64,000 nt of DNA. Source: Proteobacteria bacterium 005FR1 (lineage in GTDB: Bacteria; Pseudomonadota; Gammaproteobacteria; Pseudomonadales; Cellvibrionaceae). The stretch covers positions 2,974,309-3,038,308 of the forward strand of contig WACF01000001.1 of assembly GCA_026192395.1 (NCBI GenBank), read 5' to 3'. A program made the position numbers and the translations under genes. Below the pieces are notes generated by a model, which was not told the origin of the DNA, made no database searches, and was given only the letters and a program-made list of their open reading frames with translations. Position 1 is the stretch's first letter, and each line of letters begins with the position of its first letter. Below, piece by piece: positions 1 through 6,646 of the stretch.

Positions 1-1614
1 TTGAGCCAGCTTCCCGTAAATGCTGTTTCCAATCTCCTTCCACAGCCGCTCTTTGAGACTGCCTTTAGGGTGCTTGAGCCGTGCAGTGCGAACCTGCTGC
101 ATGAACGGTGCAAATATGCGGAGTGCACTATCTGCCCACGGAATGATGAAGCCTTGCAGCACTTCCACTTCGCACCCAAGATCGAGCGCCACCCGGATTT
201 CAGGAGCGGTGCAGTATGAGACCCCCTCGAGCGGATAAAGGAGACCATACCTATCGGTCTTCACGGGAAGGCTGGGGAACCGAGTGCCTTCGGGGAATCC
301 AAAACGCACGCGCGCCAGCCCCAGCACGTCGCCCCCGAAATCCCTCGGGTCGTGGGTCTGTCGCATTCTTTCGTAGTCCAGCGGACGGCAGTCGGACAAG
401 ATCACGGTGTAGCAGGACGGGACGTCGTAATCACACCACTCATCTACTTCGGTCGGACCGGCCCAGAAGCACTCATTGCGTCCGCCGTGGTAACAATCTA
501 CCGCGAACTGCTCGAGAATAGCCCTTGCGGGTCCTGGAGCTGATCCCCTGACCGTTCGAGGTTTGGAGCCGGACCAATCCTGCTTGACTTGGTCCACGAG
601 ACCAAATGCTGCCATGGCGTCTTCGCCGTCGGCTTTCAGCTGCCGCAGAAAGCACCGAGTGGCCATCCCTCCAATCGTAAAGGGCAGACTTCCCAGGCGC
701 AGTTCGTCCCTTACAAAGGCGAGCGAACGCTGGAGGTGCAAGAATGAAATCTCGGCGTCGCATATGGCGTATTCGCGGAAAAGTTCAGGCTCCTCCTTCT
801 GGAAGACGTCCATCTGCTCGATGCTGTAGGGTGCCGGGATTTCGATTTTCTTCTTGCCGACCAGTTCTCCGACGTGCTTTAGGCTCTTACCAGCGGGCGC
901 GTGTAGCATGGAATCATAGAACGCGATGTCGACGCGGCGGGGCTTACGATTCCAGTCCCTCGTCTTCATCTCGTGCTTGGAGAGGATTTTGTCCCGTACC
1001 TCGTCAATGTCTATCCCATAGGTGTCCTCAAGGCTCGCTACCGACTTGCGAATTCCCTGCACTTTGGTCTTTATGTCCACGAAGAAGTTGGAGAGCATCG
1101 TTATGTCCGCCCTCAAGAAATGCGCGCACACAATGATCTCTTCCGGCCATTTGTCCAGTACGCCTTCTTCCATCGCGTGCTGAATTGCTTCGGTCACGAG
1201 CTTTTCAAGCGTTATGCGGCCGTTTTTGCGGCGTGGAGCCGGATCGATGAAGCCGCTGCAGTAATTTTGATCGGAGGTTCCTATGGCGTAGCTATAGCCG
1301 AGGACCCTATTCTCTTCTCCTTCTCCGACGTACTCGGTATCGAAAGCGAGTACGGGTGCATCTAAGGAGTCGATGCGCCTGCGCCTTCGTTTATCCCCTC
1401 TAGGAAACGGATTCTGGATGGCAAAATCAGCGGGAGACGGCGCCAACTCGCCAGGAGATGGTGCCAACTCGCTAGGGGAAGGCGGGGCTAAGGTCGGCGG
1501 ATTGCAGTTGAGTGGAGGAGGCGGGGCTAAGCCTGATGGACTGTTGAGTGGATCAGCCCCTCCAGGCTGGGGAGGGCTATAAGCGCTGTTGCATTCGATC
1601 GGTGTAATGGTCAC
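1..1614 (-). CDS. Family B DNA polymerase (DNA_pol_B_2 type), 3' part outside window
   Basis: Reading the minus strand from a GTG at 1614 gives 538 open codons to the window edge. An AGGAG lies six bases before the GTG. Visible motifs fit a protein-primed or primer-independent family B polymerase with a proofreading domain: Exo I as FDTEY (D92, E94), an Exo II-like segment HFLRAD (D170, with F where Asn is usual), Exo III as YAICD (Y282, D286), the YxGG linker as YHGG (375-378), motif A as DVPSCYT (397-403, instead of DxxSLYP) and motif B as KEIGNSIYG (526-534). Motif C (YxDTDS) and the thumb should lie left of the window. Residues 1-80 are a Pro-rich extension with repeated ELAPSP-like units and a basic patch. 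It is the last gene of an integrase-excisionase gene row, so a replication role for a mobile element is inferred. Phage-, plasmid- or pipolin-type origin cannot be settled here. Confidence 0.85.
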   Translation of the reverse strand, partial: MTITPIECNSAYSPPQPGGADPLNSPSGLAPPPPLNCNPPTLAPPSPSELAPSPGELAPSPADFAIQNPFPRGDKRRRRRIDSLDAPVLAFDTEYVGEGEENRVLGYSYAIGTSDQNYCSGFIDPAPRRKNGRITLEKLVTEAIQHAMEEGVLDKWPEEIIVCAHFLRADITMLSNFFVDIKTKVQGIRKSVASLEDTYGIDIDEVRDKILSKHEMKTRDWNRKPRRVDIAFYDSMLHAPAGKSLKHVGELVGKKKIEIPAPYSIEQMDVFQKEEPELFREYAICDAEISFLHLQRSLAFVRDELRLGSLPFTIGGMATRCFLRQLKADGEDAMAAFGLVDQVKQDWSGSKPRTVRGSAPGPARAILEQFAVDCYHGGRNECFWAGPTEVDEWCDYDVPSCYTVILSDCRPLDYERMRQTHDPRDFGGDVLGLARVRFGFPEGTRFPSLPVKTDRYGLLYPLEGVSYCTAPEIRVALDLGCEVEVLQGFIIPWADSALRIFAPFMQQVRTARLKHPKGSLKERLWKEIGNSIYGKLAQ

Positions 1615-1631
1615 TTCGAACTCCTAAAACT

Positions 1632-1656
1632 AAAAACGGGTAGCCGAAGCTACCCG
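1632..1656 (-). terminator. Intrinsic terminator/attenuator before the polymerase gene
   Basis: On the minus strand an 8-bp stem (CGGGTAGC with its complement) closed by a TTCG tetraloop is followed by TTTTTAG. It sits after the 85-aa orphan's stop and only 18 bases before the polymerase start codon, so it could limit read-through into the polymerase gene. Confidence 0.75.
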
Positions 1657-1681
1657 CTAGATTTTTCATTCGGAATTGAGA

Positions 1682-1939
1682 TCAGCCCTCGAAGCCGTAC
1701 TGGGTCCAGTCAATCGGATCTACTCGGCCGCCATCACGGACCGCAAAAACGAGATCCCCCAGAATCTTGGCAACTCGTTTTGCCTGCTCCCCATCGCCGG
1801 TCTCGATCCATGCCAATGTCCGACTGTGCACGTCGACGCATGCCACGGCAGTGCCCGCCGGTGAAACGCTACTCACACATGCCGCGTCCACAATGCCATA
1901 GGGCAGTTTGATGATGGTGCTTGTTGCTTTCTTCGCCAT
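1682..1939 (-). CDS. Small orphan protein, 85 aa
   Basis: The start MAKKATST is chosen because AAGGA lies about nine bases before it; a longer in-frame start would run into the upstream HTH gene. The product is soluble-looking, with no membrane segment and no motif I recognise. It lies between the HTH gene and the polymerase gene on the same strand and is followed by an intrinsic terminator. Given its place, a DNA-binding or replication accessory role is possible, but nothing in the sequence proves it. Confidence 0.6.
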   Translation of the reverse strand: MAKKATSTIIKLPYGIVDAACVSSVSPAGTAVACVDVHSRTLAWIETGDGEQAKRVAKILGDLVFAVRDGGRVDPIDWTQYGFEG

Positions 1940-2003
1940 TTTTGCTGTTTCCTTTTGATTTGAGGGTTTAGTTTTGGTTGAGTGGTGGTTGGGAAAGACG
2001 CTC

Positions 2004-2261
2004 TTACCCCAGCAGATCCTGCAAGCAGCGAACACTTGCCTTCCTTGAGCGCTGTTCCTGCTCTTTCGCCAGCTCCGACTCCCATTTGACGCAGTCGGAT
2101 AAGCGGAAACGTACTGGGGCATTTCGTGCTCTCCCGAGCTTGATCGAGGGCGGTAAGGCCCCCGGGTTTCTGGACACTAATGTCTTGACGGTACTCAGCT
2201 TTCGGCCGTACCTCTCGGCCAGCTGCTCAATAGTCAAAAACACTTCATTTTCAGGTTTCAT
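2004..2261 (-). CDS. AlpA/excisionase-like HTH protein, 85 aa
   Basis: A short protein with a winged-helix MerR/AlpA-type fold: FLTIEQLAERYGRKLSTVKTLV forms the helix-turn-helix at residues 8-29, followed by a PPSIKLG...VRFRLSDCVKWE wing and helix typical of phage excisionases and AlpA regulators. AGGAG lies six bases before the ATG. It follows the integrase on the same strand, the usual place for a recombination directionality factor or an element regulator. The C-terminal tail is charged and coiled (KEQEQRSRK). Excisionase or transcription regulator cannot be told apart. Confidence 0.75.
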   Translation of the reverse strand: MKPENEVFLTIEQLAERYGRKLSTVKTLVSRNPGALPPSIKLGRARNAPVRFRLSDCVKWESELAKEQEQRSRKASVRCLQDLLG

Positions 2262-2379
2262 TCATACAAAGCTCCTCATATGCGCTCGATCAGGATGCAG
2301 TTTCCTTGTTTGCGAATCGGCCTTCTGGCGGAAAGTCGAATTTGTGGGGAAATCGCTGAAGGTGTGCAACTTGCGCAAA

Positions 2380-3582
2380 TTACGTGGGACTTTCGGCTCC
2401 GTTTTCGCCACACAAACGCGAGGATGCGGCTTGCGCAGCTTCGGCCAGTCGCGACTTCGGTACGAATGCATACCTCCTTGTCACCTCTACGGACGCATGT
2501 CCCAGGAGCTGGCTAGCGCAGTAAATGTCGCCAGTCTGCGTTAGTACCGCCGTGGCGAACGTCTTCCTGAGACTATGGATTGTCACGGGGCTGGTTGGAA
2601 AATCCGCAGCGACGGTATAGCCACTCCCAGCCGTCGCTATTCGCGCTCGACGGCAGACCTGCATGAAGGCTTTTCGTGGGTGGGAGATATGACCGGTTCT
2701 GCTCCGGGATGACGAGAAGATAAAAGGGCTAGCGGAGTCGCTGATCGCGAGTATTTCCCGCAGAACATCGGCCACCTGACCCGACATCGGGAGCACCTGA
2801 GGTCGCCCAGACTTGGTTTTGCGAAGCGTCAGGCGACTGCGATCGAAATCCAGGTCGCCTTTCCGCAGTGAAATGATGTTGCCGATTCGGGCACCGGTCA
2901 GAAGCGCGAGGAGCAAGCAAAGATGGGGTAGGGACGGGCCAAAACCTCGGCAGGCATCTGTGAATGCAGCCACCTCTGGGTCGGTTAGATATCGGTCGAC
3001 GACGTTGTCTAACCTTCTCGGGGGAACAGCCTTGGTTGGGTCGAAAGAGGTTAGGTTGTGCGCAATGGCTATCTTGAAAACGCCGACTATCAAGACCCGA
3101 ACGTGGTTGAACATGGCGTCGGAGCATCTCTCGGAGACAAGGCGGAGTGCGTTTTCAATGTCGAGAGAGGAGATATTCTTCAGGCGCTTTGAGCCAAGGG
3201 CCGCTTCGACATAGTCGCGATAGAGCTGCTTGTACTTGGGTAGGCTTTTCCTGCCCTCTCGCTCTCTAGCGCGAGTGAACAGGTGTTCGAATACCTCGCC
3301 GAATGTCACGTCCGACAGTCGCGGATAGGCGCTATTTATGAACTGAGAATAAGCTTCCGTTCCGAGCTGCTCGAACTTGCTCAGACTCAAGTATGGGTAT
3401 TCGCCCAGCACCTCCGATTTGCGGACGCCCTCATGACACATACTCACCGCCAGCGATATTCTATGTTTCCGGACCTTTATTCGCAGGTACCGCTTGCCCG
3501 CGACCCTGTATTCCGCAGGCTTCGGACCGTGCTCGATCACGTCGTCTACAATTTTCTTCTTTAGTGCTATCTCAACTATCAT
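2380..3582 (-). CDS. Tyrosine recombinase/integrase, 400 aa
   Basis: Site-specific recombinase of the phage integrase family. An N-terminal arm-binding-like region (about 1-80) is followed by a SAM-like core-binding domain (about 90-180) and the catalytic domain. Catalytic residues are visible: R232 in TGARIGN, K255/K257 in RKTKSG, H336 and R339 in HSLRKTF, H362 in LLGHAS and nucleophile Y371 in RRYAFV. All are present, so the enzyme looks active. GGGAG lies about ten bases before the start. It heads the minus-strand row HTH - orphan - DNA polymerase and diverges from a 414-aa orphan. It probably integrates and excises the left element; its attachment site is not identified. Confidence 0.93.
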   Translation of the reverse strand: MIVEIALKKKIVDDVIEHGPKPAEYRVAGKRYLRIKVRKHRISLAVSMCHEGVRKSEVLGEYPYLSLSKFEQLGTEAYSQFINSAYPRLSDVTFGEVFEHLFTRAREREGRKSLPKYKQLYRDYVEAALGSKRLKNISSLDIENALRLVSERCSDAMFNHVRVLIVGVFKIAIAHNLTSFDPTKAVPPRRLDNVVDRYLTDPEVAAFTDACRGFGPSLPHLCLLLALLTGARIGNIISLRKGDLDFDRSRLTLRKTKSGRPQVLPMSGQVADVLREILAISDSASPFIFSSSRSRTGHISHPRKAFMQVCRRARIATAGSGYTVAADFPTSPVTIHSLRKTFATAVLTQTGDIYCASQLLGHASVEVTRRYAFVPKSRLAEAAQAASSRLCGENGAESPT

Positions 3583-3717
3583 GCGTGGTTTTCTCCCTTA
3601 TGGAACAGAAATGGGTATTAAACGTAAGCACGGCGTTCAGAGTGTCATCAAAGTAGAAGTTTTGGGGGATTGTGGATTGGCGACGTCGGAGAGCGCAGAC
3701 AAGACGGAGAGGCAGAC

Positions 3718-4962
3718 ATGTCCGAACTGAAGGAGCGTGAGCGTCACTTGCGCGCGTATACACTGGAGCCGACATTCGTCGAGCTTTTGCGCTCGCTGGT
3801 AACCGGCCCTAGCATGTTCGACGATGCTTATTTCGGGCAGTACGTGGAAATCGTCGATGCAAAGGCAAAGGGCGGCATTGCCGATGCATTTTCCCTTGCC
3901 CAGCTGCGGCAGGTCTTGCGCTACAGCCCGAAGGCAAAGCCAGAGACCATGACCGGTCAATGGAGGCGGCTGGAGACCGGCAAGTTGCAAATGGAATTCG
4001 GGGATGAGGACGATATGGTGCGGCACAGGGCGCTTTGCCGAATGTTGCCGACACCGGAAGAAATCAGGGGAAATGGGACTATCCCAATCACGATATTGCT
4101 GCCCTCGGGCATGGACCCGGACTTGAACAATCTCGAAGGCGTCCGACCTGAGTGGGAGTTTGTAGATGTCAGTCCTGCGGACCCGTCCGATGTAGACGTA
4201 TCGCCCATTCAACTTTTTTCGATTCTTCAGATGCTCGGGGCAATCGGCACGCTAAACACTAGCAAAAACAATGCGGAGTTCGTCCGCACACTGCTTGCAT
4301 GCGATCCGGTCCGCGCGTTATTAACTCCTCTCCGGCAAGGGGTAAATAAACCTAAGATCGGACCGTCTGACATAGGGCTACCGGTCTATGCCCGCATGGT
4401 TGCCCAGCTCGGGACTCGGAATGCGCAAGACGGAGTCACCTCTCAGGATTTCGACCGTCTCAGGGGCCGTCTTTTTACCCCGAGAGCACGTAGCTTCTAC
4501 ATCGCCGTGCGTCCGGAGGCATGCAAAGACTTTTTCTTGAATGCGGATCCGTTTGGATTCATTGCCCTGAGATTCCAGCCACAAGGGGAAGGCCTGAGAT
4601 TCACCACGATCACCCTGTCGGACGTAAAGTCACCCAAGGCCCACGAACTGAATCGGCACGAGAGCGAGTTCCCAGGGCTCTCGCTCTCGCTAGAACATCT
4701 CTTCACGCTCACCAGTGGAGTGGCGATAACCTTCCACGTTAGAGCGCCAAACCCGCGTGGTAACAATGCTGGGCTTCAGCACCCGACGTTTGTGCTTCCA
4801 GAGAACTGGTTCGACACGGCGTCGGGGCTCAAAGCGGCCAAGCCAGACAAGGGTAATGCCGTGCGGGCGGGCTTTTGGAACGATCTCCGGGGCGACAATC
4901 GAGGCAGCGAGCTCAGATACTTTTCGACTTTCCGCAGAATCGCCCGGAGACGCGCTAAATAG
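3718..4962 (+). CDS. Orphan protein, 414 aa, divergent from integrase
   Basis: The start MSELKERERHLR is chosen for the GGAGAGG just upstream; an in-frame upstream start exists 48 bases earlier without such a site. I recognise no family. The protein is soluble-looking with no signal peptide or membrane helix, is acidic in the first half and ends in a strongly basic tail (RRIARRRAK). It is separated from the integrase by 135 bases that must hold both promoters. Its location in an element that carries a family B polymerase makes a replication or priming partner one possible role, but this is only inference from position. Confidence 0.7.
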   Translation: MSELKERERHLRAYTLEPTFVELLRSLVTGPSMFDDAYFGQYVEIVDAKAKGGIADAFSLAQLRQVLRYSPKAKPETMTGQWRRLETGKLQMEFGDEDDMVRHRALCRMLPTPEEIRGNGTIPITILLPSGMDPDLNNLEGVRPEWEFVDVSPADPSDVDVSPIQLFSILQMLGAIGTLNTSKNNAEFVRTLLACDPVRALLTPLRQGVNKPKIGPSDIGLPVYARMVAQLGTRNAQDGVTSQDFDRLRGRLFTPRARSFYIAVRPEACKDFFLNADPFGFIALRFQPQGEGLRFTTITLSDVKSPKAHELNRHESEFPGLSLSLEHLFTLTSGVAITFHVRAPNPRGNNAGLQHPTFVLPENWFDTASGLKAAKPDKGNAVRAGFWNDLRGDNRGSELRYFSTFRRIARRRAK

Positions 4963-5383
4963 TGGGTGGGAGCTTGAGGAGATGGGTAGACCCCCCGCGG
5001 GGTTCTCCACCACGCATGAAAACGTCCAGCGTGTGTATACCCCTACCCCGTTAACCAAAGGGGGCCCAACCCCCTGATTTTGTTTATATTGTTCAGCCCG
5101 ACCAGGCACACCCTCCGTGAAAGAAACTCGCTCTGGGAAGTGCCAGAAGCTGCCGCTGCGGGCAAGCTCCACTATAGATAGAGGGGTTGCCTCCGGCCGG
5201 CGATGAGCTGGCTTGAGCTTCTTAGCGGACGAGTAAGGCGGGATGAAGGTGCCGATTGCGATTCGCGGTATCTGAGGGGCGAAGGTGGGCAACCGACGCG
5301 GATAGATAGATCAGGAAAGAAGAGTTCGGCGGCGCCAAACGTGATTTCAAGGAAGCGGGTAGATCTCTGCCGTTAGCTCGAGC
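4963..5383. other. Gap between the two accessory blocks
   Basis: About 420 bases without a supported gene, between the 414-aa orphan (+) and the end of mcrC (-). It holds a GC-rich segment with short runs (ccccccgcggggt near 5011) and an unremarkable remainder. The junction of the two elements should lie in or near here. I see no tRNA fragment or convincing direct repeat. Confidence 0.5.
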
Positions 5384-6646
5384 TCAGGCAGGGAAGATTG
5401 CGTCGAATCCAATCAAGCGCTGACCTTCGAGATCGAAGGGCATGGCATGAAGTCTGAACCCGTCAGGGAAGTCGAACGGCTCCAGAGGCTCCCGGAAATC
5501 ATCAGTGCGAGGATAGATCAGTATCAGTTCGCCCAGCCCCTGAAGATACCGGTGACCGTAAGCAAACAATTGATAAAAATCGCTCTGGCTGAGGCCATAT
5601 TTGCCTTCCCGGTCAGAACTGTTGAGTAACTTCCACTTGCAATCAAGCACCGATACGCCTTCGCCATTTACCAGTAGTAAGTCCGGCTTTAGGCGAAATA
5701 TTGCGCTACCTCGGTGCTCGCACAGCGACTTGGGCTGCCGCTGCGGGAGCAAGCGGCTTTCCGGTTTAACTTGCTTCCCAAGAAGTACTTCCACGTAGCG
5801 CTCAAACAGCCGCTCCATTGGGAAAAGCATGCTGATCCCCGGCCAGTCGCCGGCTAGCGCCACCGGATGATTTCTACCAAGAACAAGTTCGCACCACGGC
5901 CGAATCGTTTCATAGTGGGCCATCAAACGGTCCCGCCTCCAGTGCTTGAAATCCGAGGGCAGGTCGGTGCTGAGTGGCACGCCCTGCAGTCGACTACGCA
6001 GCTCATGAGCTAAACGCCAGTTACCCGCCGTTCGTGTGCTCCGGCATACTCGCTCGAGAGCCGAACGCAAAAGTCGATTTTCTGCACGGTTCGGTGTGAA
6101 TAGGTCGTATCGAGCGTGGAAGTAATGCTGGCGGCCCGGTGCCTGACGCATTTGGGCCACGACGTTGAGTTGCCCACGCAAAAACCGCTGTTCTTCCTCG
6201 AGTCTTTGATAGTCATAGCGCACCCCTCGCTTGACCAAGGTATCCAACGCCAGCAGGAACTGTTGCATTACCCATTCGGTCAGGGGGCCATGGAATAACT
6301 CTAGACCCGCCGGGCCGGACTGGCGCACAGGCAAATCGAGCGCCACATTCAGCATGCGCCTAAGTAGCGTTCTGCTGCTTTCTCGGTTAGCTGGATTCTG
6401 GGTATGCTTTGGCAGTATCTCGATACGGGTGCCGCAAGGCGTTTCCAGCACACCCACGAAATTGTCCAGGCGCAGTGCTCGTTTGCCGTCTTGGTGCACG
6501 AGGGGAGCACCGGACGATCGGAAACTTGCACTTAGTTCGCACAGCGAGTCGAAGGCCGTCTGTGGCACCTGCGCACAGTCGATGGATGGTTCGACTTCTG
6601 AAGTGGTGAGTCGAGCAAACTCGCGCACCGTAACTGGAGCTTTCAC
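5384..6646 (-). CDS. mcrC: McrC-like nuclease subunit of a McrBC restriction system
   Basis: McrC family protein, 420 aa. The N-terminal part is the McrB-binding region. The C-terminal half carries a PD-(D/E)xK nuclease core, seen as RLKPDLLL followed by SVLDCKWKLL (D and DxK pair at about residues 318-333). McrC cleaves DNA when activated by the McrB GTPase ring. The GTG start overlaps the mcrB stop codon (GTGA), so the two are translationally coupled. The pair sits in an accessory block bounded by integrases, where such modification-dependent defence systems are common. Confidence 0.9.
   Translation of the reverse strand: MKAPVTVREFARLTTSEVEPSIDCAQVPQTAFDSLCELSASFRSSGAPLVHQDGKRALRLDNFVGVLETPCGTRIEILPKHTQNPANRESSRTLLRRMLNVALDLPVRQSGPAGLELFHGPLTEWVMQQFLLALDTLVKRGVRYDYQRLEEEQRFLRGQLNVVAQMRQAPGRQHYFHARYDLFTPNRAENRLLRSALERVCRSTRTAGNWRLAHELRSRLQGVPLSTDLPSDFKHWRRDRLMAHYETIRPWCELVLGRNHPVALAGDWPGISMLFPMERLFERYVEVLLGKQVKPESRLLPQRQPKSLCEHRGSAIFRLKPDLLLVNGEGVSVLDCKWKLLNSSDREGKYGLSQSDFYQLFAYGHRYLQGLGELILIYPRTDDFREPLEPFDFPDGFRLHAMPFDLEGQRLIGFDAIFPA

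Noticed and set aside
1..1365. Several plus-strand open frames of 60-130 codons
   Set aside because: They are all antisense to the motif-rich DNA polymerase frame on the minus strand.
1..3582. Naming the left element a pipolin
   Set aside because: The polymerase is incomplete and I cannot run the tree needed to separate primer-independent from protein-primed or phage polymerases.
4690..5292. A 200-codon minus-strand open frame
   Set aside because: Its second half is antisense to the 414-aa gene, it lacks a recognisable family and ribosome-binding site, and its composition looks like a chance frame in GC-rich DNA.
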